DNA of 64,000 nt, from positions 1 to 64,000 of the forward strand of contig CAVOYU010000015.1 in the NCBI GenBank assembly GCA_963700775.1. The letters run 5' to 3'. The position numbers were made by a program, and so were the translations under genes. This document shows positions 15,864 through 24,732 of this stretch, one piece after another; position 1 is the first letter of the stretch; each line of letters starts with the position of its first letter. Below the pieces are notes generated by a model, which was not told the origin of the DNA, did not search any database, and saw nothing but the letters and a program-made list of their open reading frames with translations. This DNA is from Thermohalobaculum sp963700775 (GTDB lineage: Bacteria; Pseudomonadota; Alphaproteobacteria; Rhodobacterales; Rhodobacteraceae).

Positions 15864-16041
15864 CGGTGCGTCTCCTGACTTGCTTGGCTCCCGGCGTCCG
15901 GTTGCCCGAACCGGCCGCCCCGCGGCCGCCGCCCGCATGCTTGCGGGACCGGCAGGGGGCGGGCAATTCAAAGCTCAACAACTGGCTGTGATGTGGCGGA
16001 GAGGAGCCGCCCGCGTCGTGGAGGCGTTCCGCCTCGGGACG

Positions 16042-17211
16042 TCAGATCAGACGATGCCGCGCTCCCGGTACCTGCGGCCCGCCGGAATGCGGGCATAGCC
16101 GAAGGCCGAGAGATCGAGCGATTGCAGCATCCCCGAGGATCTGCTCGGCGAGCGCGCGGGCCGTGGCCGGGGCGTGCATGATCCCGTGGCCGGAGAAGCC
16201 GCAGGCCATGTAGACATTCCCGGCGCCGCCGTCCCAGCGGCCCAGGATCACGTTCAGGTCATGGCTGTTCCGGGCGTAGTGCCCGACCCAGGTCCGCCGC
16301 AGCCTGAGGGTTTCGAGCGCCGGAAGCCGGTGGGCGAGACGCGGCCAGACAACCCGCTCGAAGCGGTCCGGATCGGGATCGAGGTGAAACCCGGCCGGCT
16401 GGTCCCAGTCCGGCAGCCCGCCGGCGTAGCCCTGCCCCTCGGACCCGAAGGCCAGATGGGTTTCGGCCTTGATGAAGGGTAGCGGCTCGATCTCGGCATC
16501 GGTGACGAAGTAGTGGCTCTCGCGGCACATCGGCTCGACCGGCAGCGCGAGGCCGATCATCCGGCCGATCGCGGCCGACCAGGCGCCGGCCGACAGCACG
16601 AAGCAGTCGGCGCGGAGGACGCCGCCGGATTCCAGAGTGACCTCCCGCGCGAGCCCCCGATCCGCGCGCCAGCCGACGACGCGGTCCCGCACGTAGGTCA
16701 CGCCGAGCTCCCGCGCCTTGTTGCGGAACCCCATCAGGGCCGCGTGCGGGTTGATCCAGGCGTCGTCCGGCGAATGTACGGCAAGCTCGATGTCCGAGAC
16801 GTTGAGCGACGGGAACCGCGCCTTCAGCGCGTCGCGGTCCAGCAGGTCGACCCGGGCGCCCATCGCGGACTGGAGCGCATGGTTCTCCGCCATCGTCGCG
16901 TGACCGCCGCCGTCCGAGATGAACAGATAGCCCCGGCGCCGGAAGCCGATTTCGGCCGGGACCCCGCCGATCGCCATCTCGCGGTCGAAGGCGGCGTAGA
17001 AGTCCAGCCCGTACCGGGCCATGCGGATGTTCTCGGGCAGGCTGAAGAGCTGGCGGATGCCGCCATTGGCCGCCGGCGTCGCCGCGAATTCGTAGGTGGG
17101 GTCGGGCTCGATCACCGCGACCGTCCCGGCCCGGCCGGTCCGGGCGAGGAAACAGGCGATCGCGGACCCGACGATGCCGCCGCCGATCATGACGATGTCC
17201 GCGTGCTTCAT
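16042..17211 (-). CDS. FAD-dependent oxidoreductase of the DAO (glycine/sarcosine oxidase-like) family
   Basis: About 390 residues. ADIVMIGGGIVGSAIACFLAR binds FAD. DAO segments follow: FAATPAANGGIRQLFSLPENIRM, DDAWINPHAALMGFRNKA, and YMACGFSGHGIMHAPATARALAEQILG near the end. After ILG the frame changes: the conserved ending LDLSAFGYARIPAGRRYRERGIV with a stop at 16047 sits in another frame, shifted at the CCCC of 16131-16134. It would oxidise an amine, amino acid or N-methyl compound with a flavin. It lies 15 bases after the 2OG-Fe(II) oxygenase gene in a block with a Liv-type transporter, so it probably degrades the imported compound. Confidence 0.87.
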   Translation of the reverse strand: MKHADIVMIGGGIVGSAIACFLARTGRAGTVAVIEPDPTYEFAATPAANGGIRQLFSLPENIRMARYGLDFYAAFDREMAIGGVPAEIGFRRRGYLFISDGGGHATMAENHALQSAMGARVDLLDRDALKARFPSLNVSDIELAVHSPDDAWINPHAALMGFRNKARELGVTYVRDRVVGWRADRGLAREVTLESGGVLRADCFVLSAGAWSAAIGRMIGLALPVEPMCRESHYFVTDAEIEPLPFIKAETHLAFGSEGQGYAGGLPDWDQPAGFHLDPDPDRFERVVWPRLAHRLPALETLRLRRTWVGHYARNSHDLNVILGRWDGGAGNVYMACGFSGHGIMHAPATARALAEQILGDAAIARSLGLRLCPHSGGPQVPGARHRLI

Positions 17212-17226
17212 CACGGCCTCTGAGCC

Positions 17227-17853
17227 TCAGGGCAGGTACTCGTCCTTCCAGCGCAGCACCACGTTGAACGAGATCGAGATGCGCGGCGTCTCGCTGAGGT
17301 TCACATGCACCATGTGGTGCAGGAAGGCCGGCCAGATCAGCACCTCGCCCGCCTTCGGTACCAGCCGGTGCTCGGGGTCGACCTGCGGGTCGTTGCGGAT
17401 CGCCGTCATGTTCGCCTGCGGCCGCGGGTCGTAGAAGCTGATAGCATTCGGGTTGAGGTCCGAACGGCCTCGCCGCGTCCCGGCTGTCTGGGGAACCTGG
17501 ACATAATAGGTGCCGCTCAGCCAGGAATGCGGGTGGTTGTGCAGGTTGTGGTAGTCGCCGAAGCGGTTGACATTGGCCCAGGCCTGAAGCCGCCACTCGA
17601 GCTTGTAGTCGACCCCGGTGTGGCGGGCGTAGTCGAGCACCGCCCGGTCGATGCACACCTTCAGCCAGGCGACCGCCGGGTGCCGGTTCTGGAAGAAATC
17701 CGCATCGAGGTAGTCGACCGTCATGTCGGCGGATCGGGCGTCCATATCCTCGATCAGCCCGGCCAGCACCGCATTGGCCTGATCGGCGCCCGGCAAGACG
17801 TGGCGCATGAGCGTGGTCGGCCAGAGAGCGGTAAACTCGGGAGACTGGGACAT
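17227..17853 (-). CDS. 2OG-Fe(II) oxygenase family protein (TIGR02466-like)
   Basis: 208 residues. The core reads HNHPHSWLSGTYYVQVPQTAG, then ISFYDPRP, and GEVLIWPAFLHHMVHVNLSETPRISISFNVV, with His residues and an Arg in the right order for iron and 2-oxoglutarate binding in a jelly-roll fold. The substrate of this putative family is unknown. It sits upstream of the FAD oxidase gene and downstream of the Liv transporter genes on the same strand, which suggests a hydroxylation or oxidative cleavage step in one catabolic route. Confidence 0.8.
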   Translation of the reverse strand: MSQSPEFTALWPTTLMRHVLPGADQANAVLAGLIEDMDARSADMTVDYLDADFFQNRHPAVAWLKVCIDRAVLDYARHTGVDYKLEWRLQAWANVNRFGDYHNLHNHPHSWLSGTYYVQVPQTAGTRRGRSDLNPNAISFYDPRPQANMTAIRNDPQVDPEHRLVPKAGEVLIWPAFLHHMVHVNLSETPRISISFNVVLRWKDEYLP

Positions 17854-17890
17854 GCGGCGGGGACCCGGTGGGTGACTGACACGTTCGCGG

Positions 17891-17906
17891 CCCGGCCCGG
17901 GCCGGG
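17891..17906. repeat. Perfect 16-base GC palindrome
   Basis: CCCGGCCCGGGCCGGG is its own reverse complement. It lies in the 84-base gap between the end of livF and the start of the 2OG oxygenase gene, so it may weaken read-through or be an operator. No T-run follows. Confidence 0.5.
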
Positions 17907-17937
17907 TGTCACCTTGGCACAGGCGCGCCGCCGCCGC

Positions 17938-18648
17938 CTACCCCTGATCGAGCCCCAGATAGGCCGCCACCACGGCGCTGTCGCCCGCCGCCTCGGCGCC
18001 GGTCCCGGTCCAGGCGAGGCGGCCCGATTCCAGCACCGCGACCCGGGCGGCCGCGTGCAGCACCCGCTCGGTCGACTGCTCGACCAGCAGGATGGCGAGG
18101 CCGTCCGCCTTCAGCCGCTCGAGCGCCCGGTAGCATTCGTCGACTGCCTTCGGCATCAGGCCGAGGGAGAGCTCGTCCACCAGCATCAGCCGCGGCCGGG
18201 CCATCATCGCCCGGCCCATGGCCAGCATCTGCTGCTCGCCGCCGGAGAGCGAGCCGGCGAGCTGGCCCCGGCGCCCGGCGAGGCGGGGGAAGGTCTCGTA
18301 GGCGCGGATGCGCGACTCGGCCAGCGCGGCGGCGTCGAGGCGGGTGCCGCCCACGGTCAGGTTCTCGTCGACCGTCAGGTCCGGGAACACCCGGCGGCCC
18401 TCCGGCACCAGGGCGATGCCGTGGCCGACCCGGGCATGGGGCGCCGTGCGGGTGATGTCGGCGCCGCCGACCATCACCCTGCCCGCGCGCACCGGCACAA
18501 GGCCGGCCAGGGCCAGGATGGTGGTGGTCTTGCCGGCGCCGTTGGCGCCGATCAGGCCGAAGATCTCGCCTGCCCCGACCGAGAACGACAGTCCGTCCAC
18601 CGCGGTGATGTCGCCATAGCCGCAGGTGAGGCCGCTGACCTCCAGCAT
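17938..18648 (-). CDS. livF: Branched-chain amino acid-type ABC transporter, ATPase LivF
   Basis: 236 residues. Walker A is GANGAGKTTT, the signature is LSGGEQQMLAMGRA, Walker B RLMLVDELSLGL, and the switch His is replaced by Gln in LLVEQS, as is normal for LivF proteins. EGRRVFPDLTV is a LivF hallmark. It powers uptake through LivH-LivM at the inner membrane. Its ATG shares a base with the livG stop (TGATG), so it is translationally coupled. It is the last transporter gene before the oxygenase / FAD oxidase pair. Confidence 0.93.
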   Translation of the reverse strand: MLEVSGLTCGYGDITAVDGLSFSVGAGEIFGLIGANGAGKTTTILALAGLVPVRAGRVMVGGADITRTAPHARVGHGIALVPEGRRVFPDLTVDENLTVGGTRLDAAALAESRIRAYETFPRLAGRRGQLAGSLSGGEQQMLAMGRAMMARPRLMLVDELSLGLMPKAVDECYRALERLKADGLAILLVEQSTERVLHAAARVAVLESGRLAWTGTGAEAAGDSAVVAAYLGLDQG

Positions 18649-19397
18649 CACGCCGCCTCCCCGCCCAGATAGGCGCGCCGCAGCTCGGGGCTTGCCATCA
18701 CCTCTGGCGTGGTCCCGCGCAGCAGCGGCCGGCCGTTGTCCTGGACGTAGAGCCCGGGACAGATGCGGGCGACCTCGCGGATGTTGTGCTCGATCAGCAG
18801 CACCGACCGCCCGTTCCCCGCCAGCGATGCGATCAGGTCGGCCATCGCGCGGGCCTCGGCCTGGTTGAGGCCGGCCAGCGGCTCGTCGAGCAGCAGGAGC
18901 TTCGGTTCCAGCGCCAGGGCACGGGCGACCTCGAGGCGTTTCAGGTAGCCGAGCGGCAGCGCCCCCGGCATGGCCTCCGTCACCTCGCCGAGCCCGACGA
19001 GATCGAGCAGCTCGCGCGCCTTCGCCCGTTCGGGCGCCCGGTCGGTGTGGGTGAGCGTCGCCCAGGGACTCGCCATCCGGTGCGCGCCGACCGCCAGCGC
19101 CACGTTGTCGGCGAGGCTGAGCGAGCGCAGCGGCTTCACGATCTGCTGCGCCAGCGCCAGCCCGGCGCGGATGCGCCGGTCGACCGGCCAGCCGGTGACG
19201 TCCTCGCCCCGGAAGGTCACGCGGCCCCGCTGCGGCCTCAGCACCCCGGTGATGATCCGCATCAGCGTGGTCTTGCCGGCGCCGTTCGGACCGATGAAGC
19301 CGAGCAGGCTGTCCTCCGCGACGCTCAGCGACACCCCCTCGACGGCGGTGACGCCGCCGAAGCGCATGGTGACACTCTCGACCGACAGCAGCGTCAT
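18648..19397 (-). CDS. livG: Branched-chain amino acid-type ABC transporter, ATPase LivG
   Basis: 249 residues. Walker A is GPNGAGKTTLMRIITG. The usual LSGG signature is changed to LPLGYLKRLEVARAL, a form seen in some LivG proteins, and Walker B is LLLLDEPLAGLN with the switch His in LLIEHNIREV. ARTFQ-type Q-loop is represented by GLALAQQIVKPL. The ATG overlaps the livM stop (ATGA). It pairs with LivF as the heterodimeric motor. The ligand is set by the binding protein encoded upstream, not by this subunit. Confidence 0.92.
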   Translation of the reverse strand: MTLLSVESVTMRFGGVTAVEGVSLSVAEDSLLGFIGPNGAGKTTLMRIITGVLRPQRGRVTFRGEDVTGWPVDRRIRAGLALAQQIVKPLRSLSLADNVALAVGAHRMASPWATLTHTDRAPERAKARELLDLVGLGEVTEAMPGALPLGYLKRLEVARALALEPKLLLLDEPLAGLNQAEARAMADLIASLAGNGRSVLLIEHNIREVARICPGLYVQDNGRPLLRGTTPEVMASPELRRAYLGGEAA

Positions 19398-20234
19398 CGC
19401 GCCCTCCCCGCCAGCCGTTTCGCCAGCCCAGCGATGCCGTCGGGCGCGAAGCGCATGGTGGCGAACAGCAGCCCGCCATAGAGCAGCAGCTTGTAGTCGT
19501 CGACGAACTGGAACCAGAGCGGCATGACCGAGAGGAACCCCGCCGCCAGCGCCACCCCCCAGACCGAGCCGATGCCGCCGACGATCACCATCGCCAGCAC
19601 CGTCACCGACTCGACGAAGCCGAAGCTGTCCGGGCCGATGAAGCGGATGTGGTGGGCATAGAGACCGCCCGCCACCCCGGCCCCGGCGGTGCCGATCACG
19701 AAGGCCCAGAGCTTGAAGCGCGGCACGTCGATGCCCGAGGATCCGCGCGGTGTCCTCGTCCTCGGCCACCGACTCGAAGGCGAAGCCCATCCAGGAGCGG
19801 CGGATGTGCAGGGTCAGGGCCACGAACAGCACCAGGCAGACCAGCGCCAACGCCAGCAGGCCGGGGCGGCCGAAGGCGACCTGCGGGATGCCGGAAATGC
19901 CGACCTCGCCGCCCAGCGCCGCCTGCTTGCGCACGATGCCGACGAACAGGAAGCTCACGCCCATGGTGGTGATCGCAAGGAAGTCATGGCGCACCCTGAG
20001 CGAGGTCATGCCGACGACGAGCCCGATGGCGCCGGCCATCGCGGCGGCCGGGACCAGCGCCACCGCCAGCGGCACGCCCGCCTTGGTCAGCATCGCCGCC
20101 GTGTAGGCGCCGATGCCGTGGAACGCCGCGTGGCCGAGGCAGACCTGGCCGCAGAAGCCGGTGATGACGTTAAGCGACAGCGCGAACAGGATCGCGATCG
20201 CCATCGTCGTCAGCAAGGTGATCTCGTAGGCCAA
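19394..20234 (-). pseudogene. livM: ABC transporter permease LivM, frameshifted as read
   Basis: The first part (MAYEITLLTTMAIAILFALSLNVITGFCGQVCLGHAAFHGIGAY to AEDEDTARILG) and the second (DVPRFKLWAFVIGTAGAGVAGGLYAHH to AKRLAGRAR) are the two halves of one LivM permease, in different frames. One extra base in the GGG at 19734-19736 explains the break: with it removed the protein reads ARILGIDVPRFKL. The other operon genes look intact in function, so a sequence error is likely. A TTG at 20234, with GGGAG upstream and next to the livH stop, is the probable start. About 280 residues when repaired. Confidence 0.85.
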
Positions 20235-20238
20235 GCCG

Positions 20239-21103
20239 CTACTCCCGCGCCAGCAGGCCCTGGGGCCGGATCATCAGCACCAGGATCAGGAAGGCGAAGG
20301 CCAGCGCGTCGCGGTCGAGCAGGTGGCCGAGATAGATGGTGCCGAAGCTCTCGATGACGCCGAGCGCCAGCGAGGCCGCCAGCGTGCCCCTGACCGAGCC
20401 GAGGCCCCCGAGGACGATGATCGCCAGCGCCTTGTAGGAGGGCACGGCCCCCATGGTCGGCTCGACCAGGTTGTTGAGCAGCGCCACCATCACGCCGGCC
20501 GCCGCCGCCAGCGCCGAGCCGATGAAGAAGTTGAGCCACCTGACCCGCTCGATGTCGATGCCGAAGCTCGCCGCGATCTCCGGGTCGGTCACGGTGGCCC
20601 GCCAGGCGATGCCGGTGCGGGTCGAGGCGGAAAGCCAGCCGAGCAGGCCGAGGAACACGATCGCGATCCCGATCACCAGCAGCCGGGCGTGGCTGAGGGA
20701 GATGCCGGGCAGGATCTCGACCTGGGCCTGCAGGGGCGGATCGGTGAAGGAGAGGCCATAGGCGCCGAAGGCGATGCGGTAGAGCTCCTCGGCAGGCGAT
20801 GAAGAGCCCGATCGAGGCGATCAGCGCCACCAGCGGCGGCTGGCCCAGGAGCGGCTTGTAGGCGAAGCGGTAGACCCCGATCCCGACCACGCCGACGATG
20901 AGCATGGCCAGCGCCAGCGCCAGGGCGAAGCTGCCGGTCTGGTTGGTCACGATCACGCCGATATAGCCCCCCAGCGTGAACAGCGCCGCATGCGCCACGT
21001 GCAGGATGCGCAGCAGGCCGTAGACCAGCGTCAGCCCCAGCGCGATCAGGGCATAGATCGCGCCCTGGACCAGGCCCTGGACGGTGAGGTCTAGGAGGAG
21101 CAT
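20239..21103 (-). pseudogene. livH: ABC transporter permease LivH, frameshifted as read
   Basis: Starts MLLLDLTVQGLVQGAIYALIALGLTLVYGLLRILHVAHAALFTLGGY, a classic LivH beginning, and ends in ALAIIVLGGLGSVRGTLAASLALGVIESFG and a normal C terminus. The frame breaks after LFIA: removing one A at 20794 gives LFIAAEELYRIAFGAYGLSF and joins both parts. The repaired protein is about 287 residues, the usual size. It is the second inner-membrane permease of the Liv-type importer. Likely a sequence error, since the frame on both sides is well conserved. Confidence 0.85.
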
Positions 21104-21123
21104 GGAGCCTGGCCCGATGCCCC

Positions 21124-21140
21124 GGCCCCGCGCCGGGGCC
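21124..21140. terminator. GC hairpin behind the substrate-binding protein gene (1)
   Basis: GGCCCC and GGGGCC pair around a 5-base loop. It is one of two stem-loops in the spacer between the binding-protein gene and livH, where transcript processing or attenuation often gives more binding protein than permease. Confidence 0.5.
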
Positions 21141-21178
21141 TTGCGCAACTATCGCGATGGCCGGACAATCGGATCGAG

Positions 21179-21199
21179 GCCCCGGGTCAGGCCCGGGGC
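21179..21199. terminator. GC hairpin behind the substrate-binding protein gene (2)
   Basis: Perfect 8-base stem (GCCCCGGG / CCCGGGGC) with a 5-base loop, about 20 bases after the binding-protein stop in transcription order. There is no T-run, so partial termination or 3'-end protection is more likely than a full stop. Confidence 0.6.
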
Positions 21200-21218
21200 T
21201 TCACGGCGGGGAGCATCC

Positions 21219-22367
21219 TCATTCCTCCGGCGGCGCCAGCAGGACCGGGTCGGAGATGACCGAGTGATGGTGCCAGTTGCCGTCCCTGACCACCTGCACC
21301 TGCACGTCCTTCCTGACCTCGCCGAGCTTGTTGAACGAGATGTGCCCGGTGGCGGCGTCGAGCTCGGTGGTGGCGATGGCGTCGCGCAGCGCCGCCTTGT
21401 CCCCGGCGCCGGCCTTCCTCAGCGCCTCGGCCATCACCAGCACGGCGGTATGGGCCGAGGCCCCCACCATGTCGGCCGGATAGCCGGCCTTGGCGGCGAA
21501 GCCGGTCATGAAGTCGACGGCAATCGGGTCGGCCGAGTCGCGGTCGAGCGAGGTGGTGATGATCACCCCCTCGGCGTCCGGCCCGGCGATCTCGATGAAC
21601 TTCTGGCCGTCATAGCCCTCCTGCCCGATCACCGGCGCGGTCACGCCGGCGGCGCGGAGCTGGCGCACCAGCGGCCCGGCGGTGAAGAAGTAGCCCGAGG
21701 CGTAGATCGCGTCCGGGTTGTCGGCCTTCACCTTCGAGACGATCGGGCCGAACTCGCGGTCCTTGATCGAGTATTCCGTACTCCGAGACGATCTCGATGC
21801 CGAAATCCGCCGCCTTCTCCTTGAAGCCGGCGGCGAGCGACATGGCCGAAATCGTTGTTCAGCGTGATCACCGAGACCCGCTTGGCGCCCAGCGTCTCGC
21901 CGACCAGCTTGGCCCCGGCGCGGCCCTGCACCTCGCCCATGAACGAGGTGCGGAACACGTAGTCGCCGGCCCGCGTGATGTCCGGGTGCACGGCGTAGGC
22001 CGAGATGTAGGGGGTGGCGTTCTCCTGGAAGATGGTCGCCGCCGCCCGGGTCGAGCCGGAGTAGCTGCCGGAGATGCCGGCCACCACCTCGTCCTGGGTG
22101 ATCAGCTTGACCGCCAGCGGCGCCGCCTCCTTCGGGCTGGCCTGGTCGTCATAGACCACGAGCTCCAGCATGTCGCCGTTGATGCCGCCGGCGGAGTTGA
22201 CCTGCTCCACCGCCAGTTCGGCGCCCTTCAGCGCCGAGTTGCCGTCGGCCGCCGCGAAGCCGGTCAGCGGCACGTTGAAGCCGATTTCGGATCGGATCGG
22301 CGGTGGCCGGGGCCGCCCCCAGCGCAACGGCCGCCGCAAAGGCAATGGGTATCCAGTGACGGGTCAT
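21219..22367 (-). pseudogene. Liv-type ABC transporter substrate-binding protein, several frameshifts
   Basis: Signal peptide MTRHWIPIAFAAAVALGAAPATADP, then IGFNVPLTGFAAADGNSALKGAELAVEQVNSAGGINGD, ending in GQEGYDGQKFIEIAGPDAEGV and a KLGEVRKDVQVQVV tail: a periplasmic type I binding protein of the LivJ/LivK class, about 375 residues. Three breaks occur: an extra T in 22285-22287, an extra base near 21844, and an imperfect 7-base duplication (ggagtac / ggaatac on the coding strand) near 21774-21787. Removing these restores one frame. It would fix the ligand of the whole importer; this cannot be read from sequence. Confidence 0.83.
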
Positions 22368-22403
22368 GCATCTCTCCCTCGGTTCAGGTTGTCGTTGCCC
22401 GTT

Positions 22404-23210
22404 TCAGGCGGGGTGCAGCACCGGGAACTCCGGTGCGTCGAACGGTGCCCCGTCCTCGTATTCGAGGTCCGGGAACGGAGGTGAACTGCGGCCCAGGCGC
22501 CGGGCGAAGCGGGCATCGTCGCCGACCCAGCGCACCGAGATCACCCGGCGCCGCTCCGCCGAACTGTTCGCCGGGGCGCCGTGCAGGGTGCGGAAGTCGA
22601 ATATCACCGCGTCGCCGGGCTCCACCGCCCAGCCGCGGATATCGTAGCTGGCCCGGTTGCCATCGATGTCCGGGACGGGCTCGGATTCGTCGCCCTCGTA
22701 GAGCCGCGTGCCGTCGAAACGGTCGGGCCGGAACAGCTTGCCCCAGAGATGCGACCCGGCGACGAACTCGATGGTGCGGTCGCGCGGGACCGGGTCGAGC
22801 GGCACCCAGAACGACACCGACTGCGAGCCCTTCACCAGGTAATAGGGCGAATCCTGGTGCCAGGGGGTGGCGACCGAGGTGCCGGGCTCCTTGACCAGCA
22901 CATGGTCGTGGAAGATCCGGGCGGTCTTGGAGCGCATCAGCCGCGCCGCCAGCCGCGCCATGGGCGATTCGCGCACCAGCGCGCGATAGCCCGCGATCCG
23001 GTCCCAGTTGCAGAAGTCCTGGAAGAACGGCGCCGAACCGTCCTCCGGCTTGTAGGTACGCTCGCGGAAGCTGGGATTCGCCATGTTCTGCTCGACGCCC
23101 TCCCTCAGCCCCTCGATCCAGGGCAGGAAAGCGCCACGAATCACGGCGCAGCCATTCGTCTGGAACTCGTCGATCAACGCCTCGCTCACCAGTCTGGGCT
23201 GAACGGTCAT
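22404..23210 (-). CDS. Phytanoyl-CoA dioxygenase (PhyH) family protein
   Basis: 268 residues of the non-heme Fe(II)/2-oxoglutarate PhyH family. The iron ligands are visible as WHQDSPYY (HxD) and TLHGAPANSS (second His), and the 2OG-binding Arg is in RRRVISVRWVGDD. PGDAVIFDFRTLHGAP is typical of the family. It stands just upstream of the Liv-type binding-protein gene on the same strand, so it is probably the first gene of the transport / oxidation block. Substrates of bacterial PhyH proteins range widely, including ectoine, phosphonates and methylated amines. Confidence 0.87.
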   Translation of the reverse strand: MTVQPRLVSEALIDEFQTNGCAVIRGAFLPWIEGLREGVEQNMANPSFRERTYKPEDGSAPFFQDFCNWDRIAGYRALVRESPMARLAARLMRSKTARIFHDHVLVKEPGTSVATPWHQDSPYYLVKGSQSVSFWVPLDPVPRDRTIEFVAGSHLWGKLFRPDRFDGTRLYEGDESEPVPDIDGNRASYDIRGWAVEPGDAVIFDFRTLHGAPANSSAERRRVISVRWVGDDARFARRLGRSSPPFPDLEYEDGAPFDAPEFPVLHPA

Positions 23211-23295
23211 GTCTCCGACTCCCTATGGACCCTGTCCAGGGGCCGGATTTTGGCCGATCGCGGCGAAACGGTCCAGCGGAGTCTCTCCGCGGTTG

Positions 23296-24642
23296 TCAGA
23301 ACATGCTCTTCACATCGGCAGAAAATGTCGGAAACGCAAAGAGTTGCTCCTGCAAGCCCGCGGCGGTAACGCCATGCTTCATGGCGAGGGCGAAGAGGTG
23401 AATCAGCTCCTCTCCCGCGTGGCCGAGAATATGGGCGCCGAGGATGCGACCGGTGCTCTTGTCGACCAGGGTCTTCGCCCAGGACGCGGTCTCGGCATAG
23501 GTCCTGCCCGAGAACCAGTCGCGCATGTCATTGACCGCCACGGCCGCGTCGAGGCCCCGCTCCGCCGCCTCGGCTTCGGTCAGTCCGACGCTCGCCAGGG
23601 CGGGCACGGTATAGACCGCGGACGGAACGACCGCATAGTCGGGCACATGACGCGCGCCCTCGACGATGTTCCGGCCGACGATCCGGCCCTCATAGGTCGC
23701 AACCGGCGAGAGCTGGGCCGACTGCACCAGCGCGTCGCCGGCGACCCAGACGGCAGGGTTCGAGACCGAGCGGAGGGTCTCGTCAGTCTCGATGCGGATC
23801 CCGTCATGGGCGACGTTGCCGGCGGCGAGATCGAGCCCGGCCACATTGGCGATCCGGCCGGTGCCGTTCACCACCCGGTCCGCGTCGGCCGAATGCTCGG
23901 CGCCTTCATGCTCGAAGACCACGCGCAGCCGGCCCCCGGCCCGCTCGATCTGCTTCACCTTGACCTCGGTCCGGATGGCGATGCCCAGCCGCTCGCTCGC
24001 GGCCCGGATCGCCTCCACCGCATCCGCGTCCACGCGCGGCAGGAGCCGCGGCAGCGCCTCGAGGATCGTGACCCTGGTGCCGGCGCGGGCATAGACATGG
24101 GCAAACTCCATGGCGATGACGCCGCCGCCGACGAACACCACCTCGCCAGGCTGCTCGCGCGCGTCCAGCACCTCGTCCGAGGTGATCATCAGCTCGGCGC
24201 CGGGGATCGGCAGCGGCCGCGGCACCGAGCCGGTGGCGATGACGATGTTGTCGGCCTCGAGCCGGGCTCCGCTGACCTCGACCGCGTTCGGGCCGACGAA
24301 TTTCCCGGTGCCCCGGAACACCGTGCCGCGCTTCGCGGCGAGCCCGGCCATGGCATCCGGCAGATGGCTGATCATCTCGCGCTTCCGGTCGATCAGCTTT
24401 CCCCAGTCCAGCTTCGCCGGGCCGACGGTGATCCCGTGGGCGGAGGCGGTCTCGATCTCGTGCAGCGCATGGGCGGCGGCGACCAACACCTTCTTGGGCG
24501 TGCAGCCCCGGTTCGGACAGGTGCCGCCGAAGTCGCGCTGCTCGACGAAGGCGATGCGCTTGCCGGCCGGGGCGGCGACGGCCGAGACGCCGAAGCCCGC
24601 ATTGCCTCCGCCGAGGATGATGATGTCGAAACGCTCGGTCAT
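23296..24642 (-). CDS. Class I pyridine nucleotide-disulfide oxidoreductase (glutathione reductase-like)
   Basis: 448 residues. FAD motif ILGGGNAGFGVSA, redox-active pair Cys42/Cys47 in GGTCPNRGCTPKK, NAD(P) motif VVFVGGGVIAMEFAHV, and the second FAD motif VWVAGDAL. The usual C-terminal HPTxxE catalytic motif is replaced by FAFPTFSADVKSM, so the His-Glu dyad of true glutathione reductase is absent. That marks a subfamily of uncharacterised reductases and makes the substrate uncertain. It is a single gene; no close partner in the neighbourhood suggests a route. Confidence 0.87.
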   Translation of the reverse strand: MTERFDIIILGGGNAGFGVSAVAAPAGKRIAFVEQRDFGGTCPNRGCTPKKVLVAAAHALHEIETASAHGITVGPAKLDWGKLIDRKREMISHLPDAMAGLAAKRGTVFRGTGKFVGPNAVEVSGARLEADNIVIATGSVPRPLPIPGAELMITSDEVLDAREQPGEVVFVGGGVIAMEFAHVYARAGTRVTILEALPRLLPRVDADAVEAIRAASERLGIAIRTEVKVKQIERAGGRLRVVFEHEGAEHSADADRVVNGTGRIANVAGLDLAAGNVAHDGIRIETDETLRSVSNPAVWVAGDALVQSAQLSPVATYEGRIVGRNIVEGARHVPDYAVVPSAVYTVPALASVGLTEAEAAERGLDAAVAVNDMRDWFSGRTYAETASWAKTLVDKSTGRILGAHILGHAGEELIHLFALAMKHGVTAAGLQEQLFAFPTFSADVKSMF

Positions 24643-24732
24643 GGGATCCCCCGATCGATGCAGTCGTGATTGAGTTAGCCCGTTCGGCAGCCGGGGAAAC
24701 CGGCCGCCGTCGCAGGCTCGGCGAAACGGGCG

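Noticed and set aside
23296..24642. Assigning the disulfide reductase as glutathione reductase (gor) or mercuric reductase
   Set aside because: The C-terminal HPTxxE motif is missing and there is no MerA C-terminal Cys pair or mer gene nearby.
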